Source: Chitinophaga sp. SYP-B3965
GTDB taxonomy: Bacteria > Bacteroidota > Bacteroidia > Chitinophagales > Chitinophagaceae
Length of the DNA stretch: 64,000 nucleotides
NCBI RefSeq assembly: GCF_009647655.1
Contig: NZ_WJFD01000001.1
Span: forward strand, 1,364,001 to 1,428,000
Reading direction: 5' to 3'
Below are positions 17,401-25,138 of the stretch, piece after piece (the first letter of the stretch is position 1; the number at the start of each line of letters is the position of its first letter). The notes beneath the pieces are model-generated. The model was given only the letters and a program-made list of their open reading frames with translations. It searched no databases and was not told the DNA's origin. The position numbers were made by a program, and so were the translations under genes.

Positions 17401-19032
17401 CTAAGCTTCCTGTAAAAAAGGATACCTGTAATCTGTTGGTGGAACCAGTGTTTCTTTCACTGTTCTCGCACTTAACCAACGATAAAGGTTCAACTGAGAA
17501 CCAGCTTTATCATTAGTTCCGGAAGCGCGGGCGCCGCCGAATGGTTGCTGGCCTACTACAGCACCGGTTGGTTTATCATTCAGGTAGAAGTTACCTGCTG
17601 CGTTCACCAGTTTTTTAGCAGCCAGTTCCAGTGCATAACGGTCCTGTGCCAATACAGCTCCTGTAAGTGCATAGGTACTGGTACTGTCTACCAGGGCCAA
17701 TGCTTCTTCATATTTCTCTGCATCGTAAACGTATACAGTGAGTACTGGTCCAAAGATCTCTTCACACATGGTAGTGTATAAAGGATCTGTTGTTTCTATC
17801 ACAGTGGGTTCAATGAAGTAACCTTCTGTTTTATTATAGTTACCGCCGGCAATGATCTTTGCCTTTTCATCTTTCTTCGCGTTATCAATGTAAGTAGCGA
17901 TCTTATCAAAAGAACGCTCATCGATCACGGCATTGATGAAGTTGGAGAAATCTTCTGTAGTACCCATTTTCATGGTCTTCAGGGTAGCAGCGAGTTTGGT
18001 TTTGATCTCTTCTGCAATGTTGCTGGGCAGGTATGCGCGGGAAGCAGCAGAGCATTTCTGACCCTGGTACTCAAAGGCGCCTCTTGCCAGTGCAGTTACT
18101 ACTGCATCTACATTAGCAGACTTGTGTGCGATCACAAAATCCTTACCACCGGTTTCTCCTACTATGCGTGGGTATGTTTTGTATTTGTGAATGTTGTTGC
18201 CGATGGTTTTCCACATGGTTTGGAATACACCGGTAGAACCTGTGAAGTGAATGCCTGCAAAGTCTGCATGAGCAAAACACACCTCGCCGATAGTGGGTCC
18301 GTCTGCATAAACAAGATTGATCACACCATCCGGTAAACCGGCTTCGATGAGGACCTTCATGAAAAGGCTTGCGTGAAACACTTGTGTATTAGCGGGTTTC
18401 CATACTACAACATTACCGCACATGGCAGCAGAAGTAGGCAGGTTACCACCGATAGCGGAGAAGTTGAAAGGTGTTACTGCCAGTACGAAACCTTCCAGTG
18501 GACGGTATTCCAGGCGATTGTGCACACCGGGAGAACTGATAGGTTGCTGACGATAGATCTCTGTGAGATAATGCACGTTGAAGCGCAGGAAGTCGATGAG
18601 TTCACAGGCGCTGTCGATTTCTGCCTGGTAAGCACTTTTGCTCTGACCTAACATGGTAGCGGCATTGGTATGCGCGCGATATTTGGTGGCGAGTAATTCA
18701 GCTGCTTTCAGGAAGATGGCGGCACGATGTTCCCATGGTGTATCTGCCCATTGCTGGCGTGCGGCCAGTGCGGCGTTGATGGCATCTGTAACATGACTGG
18801 CATTACCGGAATGGAAATGACCGAGTTTATGTTTGATCTCATGTGGCGGGCGAATGTCTACCGTTTTACCGGTACGTACTTCTTTACCGCCGATGTACAT
18901 GGGGATGTCCTGCTCAACAGCTTTGTATGCGGCCAGTTGTTTTTTCAATGCGGCTCTTTCCGGGGATCCCGGAGCAAAGCTCATAACCGGTTCATTGCTT
19001 GGTGCTGCAAAGTCAAAATAAGCATTATGCAT
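17401..19032 (-). CDS. pruA: L-glutamate gamma-semialdehyde (P5C) dehydrogenase, 543 aa
   Basis: PruA oxidises glutamate gamma-semialdehyde to glutamate with NAD, the second step of proline degradation. The aldehyde dehydrogenase fold is complete: FVLAVTPFNFSAIGGNLP near 195, the cofactor-site HFTGSTGVF near 260, the general-base Glu in RIVGETGGKDFVI near 294, and catalytic Cys327 in YQGQKCSAASRAYLP. The length and FNFSAIGGN pattern match the stand-alone P5CDH group, not the PutA fusion. No proline dehydrogenase gene is adjacent. The gene lies 54 nt downstream of prfB on the same strand and may be co-transcribed with it. Confidence 0.95.
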   Translation of the reverse strand: MHNAYFDFAAPSNEPVMSFAPGSPERAALKKQLAAYKAVEQDIPMYIGGKEVRTGKTVDIRPPHEIKHKLGHFHSGNASHVTDAINAALAARQQWADTPWEHRAAIFLKAAELLATKYRAHTNAATMLGQSKSAYQAEIDSACELIDFLRFNVHYLTEIYRQQPISSPGVHNRLEYRPLEGFVLAVTPFNFSAIGGNLPTSAAMCGNVVVWKPANTQVFHASLFMKVLIEAGLPDGVINLVYADGPTIGEVCFAHADFAGIHFTGSTGVFQTMWKTIGNNIHKYKTYPRIVGETGGKDFVIAHKSANVDAVVTALARGAFEYQGQKCSAASRAYLPSNIAEEIKTKLAATLKTMKMGTTEDFSNFINAVIDERSFDKIATYIDNAKKDEKAKIIAGGNYNKTEGYFIEPTVIETTDPLYTTMCEEIFGPVLTVYVYDAEKYEEALALVDSTSTYALTGAVLAQDRYALELAAKKLVNAAGNFYLNDKPTGAVVGQQPFGGARASGTNDKAGSQLNLYRWLSARTVKETLVPPTDYRYPFLQEA

Positions 19033-19086
19033 GGCTTAGATTGTTGTTGTGTTGTTATACAATATGGTTGGTGATGGGTATTCCAA

Positions 19087-20182
19087 TCAACCTTTCTCTT
19101 CTTCTTTCTGCATCATCAGGTATGCCTTGATGAATCCATCCAGTTCACCATCCATTACAGGGCCGATGTTCCCTACTTCATGTTCAGTGCGGTGATCTTT
19201 GATCATTTTGTATGGGTGGAAAACGTAAGAGCGGATCTGTGAGCCCCACTCGATCTTGCGTTTATTTGCATTCGAGGCGTTCTTCAGTTCTTCGCGTTTG
19301 CGGATCTCTTCTTCATACAACCTGGATTTCAACATGGTGAGCGCCTTTGTACGGTTCTCTCCTTGCGTACGTGCCTGCTGACATTCGATGATAATACCGG
19401 AAGGAATGTGTTTCAAACGAACAGCGGTTTCCACCTTGTTCACGTTCTGACCACCTTTACCACCTGAACGGTAAAATTCCCATTCCAGATCGGCCGGGTT
19501 TACGGCTACTTCTATGGTATCATCTACGAGCGGGTATACAAATACGGAAGCAAAGGAAGTATGACGGCGGGCATTGGAGTCAAATGGAGAAATGCGCACC
19601 AGGCGGTGAACACCACTTTCTGCTTTTAACAGTCCGTAGGCAAAATCCCCGTCAAATTCCAGTGTAGCGGATTTGATCCCTGCACCGTCACCATATTGCA
19701 CATCGATCTCACTCACTTTCCAGCCTTGCTTTTCCCCGTACATGCGATACATGCGGAGGAGTATTTCAGCCCAGTCCTGGCTTTCCGTACCACCGGCTCC
19801 GGAATTGATGGTGAGAACGGCCGGCATTTCATCTTCCGGCTGGTTCAGGGTACTCTTGAATTCCAGTTCATCCAATGCCGCAGTGGCATTATCATAAGCT
19901 GCTTTCACTTCTTCCTCTGTTGCTTCGCCTTCCTTTTGAAATTCCAGCAATACGGCGCTGTCTTCAATTGCGTCCTTTACTTGTTGGTAAAGGTCCACCC
20001 AGAATTTGCTAACTTTAATTTCTTTCAGGATAGCAGTTGCCCGTTCGTTATCATCCCAGAATCCGGGCGCGAGGGTCATCTGCTTATCATTTTCTATTTT
20101 GTCTATGCGGTCCTGTACGTTAAAGAAAACCTCCCAGGACGTACAGACGGTCCCTCATAGCCTTCAATTGTTCTATTGTCAT
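19087..20182 (-). CDS. prfB: Peptide chain release factor 2, with programmed +1 frameshift, 364 aa
   Basis: RF2 releases the finished protein at UGA and UAA codons. The gene begins at the ATG at 20182, runs 20 codons (ending LYVLGGFL), meets an in-frame TAA at 20122-20120, and continues in the +1 frame at 20121 with [12 protein letters not shown]. The main frame holds the anticodon-like SPF motif ([13 protein letters not shown]) and the catalytic GGQ ([11 protein letters not shown]). Reading only from the later ATG at 20079 would give 330 residues and lose the N-terminal helix normal in RF2. The combined length of 364 is typical. Frameshifting lets RF2 levels control its own synthesis. The stop here is UAA where E. 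coli has UGA. Confidence 0.93.
20119..20135 (-). promoter_or_regulatory. Programmed +1 ribosomal frameshift site of prfB (CTT TAA C)
   Basis: On the minus strand the sequence reads GGGAGG, then T TTT, then CTT TAA C. It matches the E. coli site AGGGGG TAT CTT TGA C position for position: a Shine-Dalgarno-like GGAGG three bases before the slippery CTT codon, then the stop and a C. Slipping one base forward reads CTT then AAC and enters the long RF2 frame. The only substantial difference is TAA in place of TGA. Confidence 0.9.
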
Positions 20183-20189
20183 AAGTCCG

Positions 20190-20221
20190 CAAAGATAAAT
20201 TAATATTCAGTAAATACGAAA
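20190..20221 (-). promoter_or_regulatory. Promoter of prfB
   Basis: On the minus strand TTTC (20221-20218) and TATCTTTG (20197-20190) are separated by 20 nt; the -7 box is an exact TAnnTTTG match. It ends only 7 nt before the ATG at 20182, so the transcript would have almost no leader. Confidence 0.65.
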
Positions 20222-20280
20222 CAGCAATATCGCTGAATTATGGTTAGATTTTTGCGGAGCAAGTTTAAACCCAGATCACT

Positions 20281-21081
20281 ATGGAAACTCGTCAGAGCAT
20301 TGCCCACTACCGGCAGCAAACTATCTTCAACATAGTAGCCCTGCTTATAGTGATCGGCGTGAACGCCATGGCCAATGTATCAAGACTGAACGGTAAAACC
20401 ACCGGTCAGATCTCTGATGAATACCCTAATCTCTTTGTTCCTGCCGGCATCACCTTTTCCATCTGGCCCCTCATTTACCTTGGCCTGCTGGGTTTTGCCG
20501 CTTACCAATACTGGATCGCTTTTTCCAAAGGACATGAAATAGAACTACAGGCTTTTATCGTGCGGATGAAAGGATGGTTCCTGCTGAATTGCCTCGGCAA
20601 TGCCTGCTGGCTTTTTGCCTGGCATTACGGAACGGTCTTCCTTTCCTTTTGCTGCATGCTGGTGATCCTGGCCAGCCTGATCGTGATCCACCGCAAATTC
20701 CAGATTGCCCATCCTGGCGCATTCCTGCGGGAAAAACTGTTTATACATTTCCCCTTCGGCATCTATTTAGGATGGATCAGTATTGCCACCATCGCTAACT
20801 TTACGGCTTTGCTGGTGGCCTGGGGAGTTCCCTTCCCACAAGTTGCCTGGACGGTGACAATGATGGGTATAGGCGCCCTGCTGGCTGTATTGATGGTATT
20901 CCGCTACAATAATATCTACTATGGCCTGGTCTGCATCTGGGGTTTCTATGGCATTATCCTGAAAAGAGAGGCCATCGGGGGACGGGAATGCGCGCCCATC
21001 GTGGCAATGGGTACCATTGTGATTGCAGTGATCGCCCTATCCATCCTCATGCAGTTAGTTAGAAAAAAGATCACTATATAA
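20281..21081 (+). CDS. TspO/MBR-like (tryptophan-rich sensory) membrane protein, 266 aa
   Basis: Seven or eight hydrophobic helices can be seen, beginning with FNIVALLIVIGVNAMANVS. The segment PAGITFSIWPLIYLGLLGFA near residue 57 is the F-x-IWPxIY motif common to TspO-related and larger heptahelical 'tryptophan-rich sensory protein' homologues in Bacteroidota. NACWLFAWHYG and a YLGWISIATIANFTA helix fit the same group. Classical TspO has five helices and about 160 residues, so this is the longer relative. Ligand and function are unknown. It lies 33 nt upstream of pgi on the same strand, but pgi has its own -7 box. Confidence 0.7.
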   Translation: METRQSIAHYRQQTIFNIVALLIVIGVNAMANVSRLNGKTTGQISDEYPNLFVPAGITFSIWPLIYLGLLGFAAYQYWIAFSKGHEIELQAFIVRMKGWFLLNCLGNACWLFAWHYGTVFLSFCCMLVILASLIVIHRKFQIAHPGAFLREKLFIHFPFGIYLGWISIATIANFTALLVAWGVPFPQVAWTVTMMGIGALLAVLMVFRYNNIYYGLVCIWGFYGIILKREAIGGRECAPIVAMGTIVIAVIALSILMQLVRKKITI

Positions 21082-21083
21082 CT

Positions 21084-21091
21084 TATTTTTG
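21084..21091 (+). promoter_or_regulatory. Possible -7 box of pgi (TATTTTTG)
   Basis: TATTTTTG matches TAnnTTTG and lies 23 nt before the pgi ATG, inside the short gap after the TspO-like gene. No clear -33 box is seen. Confidence 0.4.
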
Positions 21092-21114
21092 TCCTACTAA
21101 TTTAATCTGAAAGT

Positions 21115-22743
21115 ATGTTCCCATCAGTACACCCTACTGCTACCAAAGCCTGGCAACAGTTACAAAAGCACGCAGCAGACATGAAGCAAACGCATATGCG
21201 TGCCCTCTTTGCTGCAGACCCGCAACGCTTCCAATCCTTCTCACTACAGTTTGAAGATATCCTGTTCGACTATTCCAAGAACATCCTGAATGCCGAAAGC
21301 CTGCAGCACCTGCTGGAGCTGGCCAGGGAATGTAAACTGCAAGAGGCTATCAAAGCCATGTTCAATGGAGAGAAGATCAATGCTACTGAACAGCGGGCTG
21401 TGCTGCATACCGCACTGCGCAATGTTTCCGGCCAGCCGGTATTGCTGGATGGTAAAGACGTAATGCCGGATGTGAACGCTGTTCTTTCCCAAATGGAAGA
21501 TTGCTGCGCCCGCATACATTCCGGGGCATGGAAAGGGTTTTCGGGTAAACGTATCCGTTATATCGTGAACATCGGCATCGGTGGCTCTGACCTTGGGCCG
21601 GTAATGGTGACGGAAGCCCTCCGCCCCTACTGGGTACCAGGCATTCAAACGTATTTTGTGTCGAATGTAGACGGTACGCATATTGCTGAAACACTGAAAA
21701 AAGTAACGGCTGATGAAACTTTGTTCCTCATCGCTTCCAAAACCTTTACTACACAGGAAACGATGACCAATGCGCATTCTGCGCGTACCTGGTTCCTGGA
21801 GAATGGCGGTACGGAAAAGGATATTGCCCTGCATTTTGCGGCGCTTTCTACCAATGAGAAATCTGTGAAGGAATTTGGTATTGATCCTAAGAACATGTTT
21901 GCGTTCTGGGATTGGGTTGGCGGGCGTTACTCCCTCTGGTCCGCTATCGGACTTTCTATTGCACTGACCATCGGGTATAAGAACTTCTATGAATTGCTGG
22001 CGGGTGCGCATGCTACTGATGAGCATTTTCAAACTACACCGCTGGAGAAGAATATTCCTGTGATCATGGCGCTGATCGGCCTCTGGTATGGTAATTTCTT
22101 TGACGCGGCTTCTGAAGCGATCCTTCCTTACGATCAATATATGCACCGCTTTGCTGCTTATTTCCAACAGGGGAATATGGAAAGCAATGGCAAAAACGTA
22201 GACAGGAACGGGAAACCGGTGTCCATCCAAACGGGGCCTGTTGTTTGGGGAGAGCCTGGTACCAATGGGCAGCATGCTTTTTATCAGCTGATCCATCAGG
22301 GTACCAAAATGATCCCCTGCGATTTTATTGCACCGGCGATCAGTCATAATCCACTGGGGGATCATCATCCTAAGTTGTTGTCTAACTTCTTTGCACAAAC
22401 GGAGGCGTTGATGAATGGGAAAACGGTGGAGGAAGTGAAAGCGGAAGGTACTGCGGAGGAGTTGGTGCCTTTTAAAGTGTTTACGGGTAACAGGCCTACG
22501 AATTCTTTCCTTATTTCACAGATTACGCCCCGGTCCCTTGGAGCGCTGATTGCTTTGTATGAGCATAAGATCTTTGTGCAGGGGGTGATATGGAATATTT
22601 ACACGTTTGATCAGTGGGGTGTGGAATTAGGGAAACAATTGGCGAATAAGATCCTGCCTGAGTTGAAAGATGATGCGGCGGTTACTTCGCATGATAGTTC
22701 AACAAATGGGCTGATCAATGCTTATAAGAAATTGAGAGGGTAA
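21115..22743 (+). CDS. pgi: Glucose-6-phosphate isomerase, 542 aa
   Basis: Pgi interconverts glucose 6-phosphate and fructose 6-phosphate in glycolysis and gluconeogenesis, in the cytoplasm. The sugar-isomerase fold shows [18 protein letters not shown] near residue 152, [13 protein letters not shown] near 206, [15 protein letters not shown] near 265 and the C-terminal [20 protein letters not shown] with the catalytic region. Length and motif order are those of the long bacterial Pgi form. It is followed by the unusual array of five terminators. Confidence 0.96.
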   Translation: MFPSVHPTATKAWQQLQKHAADMKQTHMRALFAADPQRFQSFSLQFEDILFDYSKNILNAESLQHLLELARECKLQEAIKAMFNGEKINATEQRAVLHTALRNVSGQPVLLDGKDVMPDVNAVLSQMEDCCARIHSGAWKGFSGKRIRYIVNIGIGGSDLGPVMVTEALRPYWVPGIQTYFVSNVDGTHIAETLKKVTADETLFLIASKTFTTQETMTNAHSARTWFLENGGTEKDIALHFAALSTNEKSVKEFGIDPKNMFAFWDWVGGRYSLWSAIGLSIALTIGYKNFYELLAGAHATDEHFQTTPLEKNIPVIMALIGLWYGNFFDAASEAILPYDQYMHRFAAYFQQGNMESNGKNVDRNGKPVSIQTGPVVWGEPGTNGQHAFYQLIHQGTKMIPCDFIAPAISHNPLGDHHPKLLSNFFAQTEALMNGKTVEEVKAEGTAEELVPFKVFTGNRPTNSFLISQITPRSLGALIALYEHKIFVQGVIWNIYTFDQWGVELGKQLANKILPELKDDAAVTSHDSSTNGLINAYKKLRG

Positions 22744-22758
22744 GTTTTCAAATTATAA

Positions 22759-22794
22759 ATAAAAAGCCCTGCCTGCATGGCGGGGCTTTTTATT
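22759..22794 (+). terminator. First terminator after pgi
   Basis: AAAAAGCCCTGCC pairs with GGCGGGGCTTTTT around TGCAT (one G-T pair), followed by more T. It is the first of the five tandem stems and lies 16 nt after the pgi stop. Confidence 0.9.
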
Positions 22795-23290
22795 TTATGC
22801 AGCTTGCTGAGGGTTTGCCGCGCTGGAAAGGGCGGAGTTTTATACTTTTTGGGGGAGGATGTTTTTTAATCAGAAAGTTTCTTTTCAATTAAGGTTTAAG
22901 TTATAAATAAAGAACCCCGCCGTATGGCGGGGCTCTTTATTTTATGAAACTTGCTGAGGGTTTGCCGCGCTGGAAAGGGCGGAGTTTTATGTCTTTTTTG
23001 GGAGGATGTTCTTTAATCAGAAAGCTTCTTTTCAATTAAGGTTTAAATTATAAATAAAGAACCCCGCCTACGGCGGGGCTCTTTATTTTATGAAACTTGC
23101 TGAGGGTTTGCCGCGCTGGAAAGGGCGGAGTTTTATATCTTTTTTGGGAGGATGTTTTTTAATCAGAAAGCTTCTTTTCAATTAAGGTTTAAATTATAAA
23201 TAAAGCCCCCGCCATACGGCGGGGGCTTTATTTTATGGAGGAATGTTTTTTAATCAGGAGGCTTCCTTTCAATCAAGTCTTAAATTATAA

Positions 23291-23326
23291 ACAAAGAACC
23301 CCGCCGTATGGCGGGGCTCTTTGTTT
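23291..23326 (-). terminator. Fifth hairpin of the array, terminator of the minus-strand gene
   Basis: ACAAAGAACCCCGCC pairs with GGCGGGGCTCTTTGT around GTAT. The remaining 50 bp to the stop codon at 23383 are AT-rich and carry nothing else. Confidence 0.8.
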
Positions 23327-23382
23327 TATAGAGGAAATGCCTTTTAATCAGGAGCTTTTTATTTAACGAGGGCTTAATAAAA

Positions 23383-24990
23383 TTAATCCAACGCCTCCCC
23401 CCTTTCCAATTTCTCAATATTACTCTTCGTATCCTGGTTAGGCTCCAGGCCCTTCAGCTTTTCAAAAGCGGCAGCAATAGCGGGAGACCAATTCTCTTTG
23501 CCCCACTTGCTCAATACACGCAGTGAAAAATTACGATGTCTTGTTACTTTGCTGTTCAGCGTTGCTAAAAGAATAGGCTCTCCTTTTGCAGGATATCTTT
23601 CTAAAAATGGCAGGATGAAATCCAGGCCCTGGAATTTTGTGAAATTGGTGCCAAGGCCTAACAGATCTTCAGGGCCGGTGGCTAATTCTTCCAGTGGAAT
23701 GGTTTTAATGGCGAGGTCTATTATTTCATCTGTATGAATATCGGTGTATTCATTGATCACATCATACCAGAGCGATCCTTCATGCGGACTGGCCTGCAGT
23801 TTCTTCCAGTAAACATCCCACACATCCAGCCCCAGCAGCCTGGCAGCCTGTTTCCCGCTCCAGTAAGTAGTATTATCTGTACTGTTTAACGCTGCCCATG
23901 TTTTTTCTTCCCAATCCACCCTGTGTAGGATGGAGGAAATATCTATCAGGCAATTGGAAAGGATGTCCTGTGTCCATCCATTCTCTGCATGGTCCGTCAT
24001 ATCATCCTGGATATCCTGCAGCAGGTTAAAGATGCTGCTGAGTACAATATAATCTCCTACTTCCGTTGCATGTTCCTGGGAGTGCCTTGCATACTGTTCA
24101 ATGGTGATGGAAGCAGATTCGTAATTGGAAATGTCTTCTGCAGGGCCTCCTGATATCAGTGCTTCTATGATCTCGCCTGCGGCTACATATAATGCTCTGT
24201 CTATTTTTGGAAGGGAAAGTTTTTCATCCAGTTCGCCATGCACCGCACAGGTATAGGCGAGGTATTCATACATGATATCATTCTTATACCCTTCCAGCAG
24301 CAGCCAGTCTTTGATAGCAGGCAGGGTTACCATGCTTGCCAGCCTGTCCACGGCCTGGATCTTCCCCCATCCGTTCACTTTCTTAGCCAGTTCCCACAGA
24401 TCGCCTTCGGGATCGTCGGACAGGTTGATGATGGCAATAGTGGTGTAAAGGGTAAATTCATCATGCAGCCCAAGGGTTTTTATTTCATCCAGCACACTTT
24501 CCCGCTGGCATACACCCAGTATGGCAATACCAAATTTTACCGCATTCCGGTTGGTGGCTTTGAATGACAGGTCCTGTGCGTAAGGGAATAAGTAAGGTTC
24601 AATAGGAACACCTAGTTTGCCCATTTCTTCCAGGACGGGATCAATGAGGCTCACAATGTTTTCATTCGCCGCGATCAGTTCATATATTTTCAGATCGCTT
24701 TTCTTATCCCCGTATTGTGCAAATCGTTTTATGATAGTAGACAGCTCATTGATCTGAGCGGTGGTTTCTTCTGATTCACTGTTATTAAAGAGGGTATCAC
24801 TTAATCCGGCTGCAAAGCGGAGATCGTTCTCCCCGTTCTTCTCATCGGGCAGTTCTTCTGCAGATTCTTTCAGCTTTCCCGTGGTATCTATGTTATTACT
24901 AATAAACTGGTAAATGGAGTTTTCATTGCGCCATTCCTCCGTTGCAGGCTCTTCATCCGTATTAAATATATTCTTTATCCAATCCCTCAT
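23383..24990 (-). CDS. Helical-repeat-like cytoplasmic protein of unknown function, 535 aa
   Basis: I do not recognise the family. There is no signal peptide or transmembrane helix. The acidic N-terminus (about 1-75) is probably disordered or helical, and from about 85 onwards the sequence is almost all alpha-helical with short helix pairs, for example TLYTTIAIINLSDDPEGDLWELAKKV and the C-terminal AKGEPILLATLNSKVTRHRNFSLRVLSKWG, which looks like ARM/HEAT-type repeats. Trp residues are frequent in the middle (WEEKTWAALN, LDVWDVYWKK). It is monocistronic, with a possible -7 box (TATATTTG on the minus strand, 25014-25007) and the terminator array downstream. A protein-interaction role is the most that can be inferred. 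Confidence 0.8.
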   Translation of the reverse strand: MRDWIKNIFNTDEEPATEEWRNENSIYQFISNNIDTTGKLKESAEELPDEKNGENDLRFAAGLSDTLFNNSESEETTAQINELSTIIKRFAQYGDKKSDLKIYELIAANENIVSLIDPVLEEMGKLGVPIEPYLFPYAQDLSFKATNRNAVKFGIAILGVCQRESVLDEIKTLGLHDEFTLYTTIAIINLSDDPEGDLWELAKKVNGWGKIQAVDRLASMVTLPAIKDWLLLEGYKNDIMYEYLAYTCAVHGELDEKLSLPKIDRALYVAAGEIIEALISGGPAEDISNYESASITIEQYARHSQEHATEVGDYIVLSSIFNLLQDIQDDMTDHAENGWTQDILSNCLIDISSILHRVDWEEKTWAALNSTDNTTYWSGKQAARLLGLDVWDVYWKKLQASPHEGSLWYDVINEYTDIHTDEIIDLAIKTIPLEELATGPEDLLGLGTNFTKFQGLDFILPFLERYPAKGEPILLATLNSKVTRHRNFSLRVLSKWGKENWSPAIAAAFEKLKGLEPNQDTKSNIEKLERGEALD

Positions 24991-25060
24991 ACATGGTGTT
25001 TATACCCAAATATAATGGCAGTATTTCGATTAAAATAATTATTTGGTTAACGACCTTTTC

Positions 25061-25093
25061 CGTATTGCGTAACTCTTTTTCCCGAATGCGTAA
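25061..25093 (+). promoter_or_regulatory. Two direct repeats (TGCGTAA, 21 bp apart) before the haem-uptake operon
   Basis: TGCGTAA occurs at 25066-25072 and 25087-25093, exactly 21 bp apart, that is two helical turns, on the same DNA face. Both are preceded by a similar CG-A sequence. They lie 46-73 bp upstream of the receptor ATG, just before a possible -7 box TACCTTCG at 25115-25122. Such spacing suits a direct-repeat-binding activator or repressor; the regulator is unknown. Confidence 0.4.
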
Positions 25094-25138
25094 TAAGCAG
25101 AAATTTATCAATCCTACCTTCGCCGGACAATCAATAAA

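Larger units (their letters stand above)
22744..23330. repeat. Tandem array of five bidirectional terminators with intervening repeat units
   Basis: The 639-bp gap between the convergent genes pgi and the unknown minus-strand gene has no credible gene. It holds a unit of about 146 bp: a GC-rich terminator hairpin with A/T flanks, CTTGCTGAGGGTTTGCCGCG plus CTGGAAAGGGCGG, a T tract, GGGAGGATGTT, then CTTTTCAATTAAGGTTTA. Hairpins are centred near 22776, 22924, 23070, 23215 and 23307 (spacings about 148, 146, 145 and 92). The last interval has lost the CCGCGC-GGGCGG part. Stems differ between copies by compensating changes: copy 4 is GCCCCCGCC/GGCGGGGGC, and copy 5 has ACAAAGA/TCTTTGT where copies 2 and 3 have ATAAAGA/TCTTTAT. 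Confidence 0.92.
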
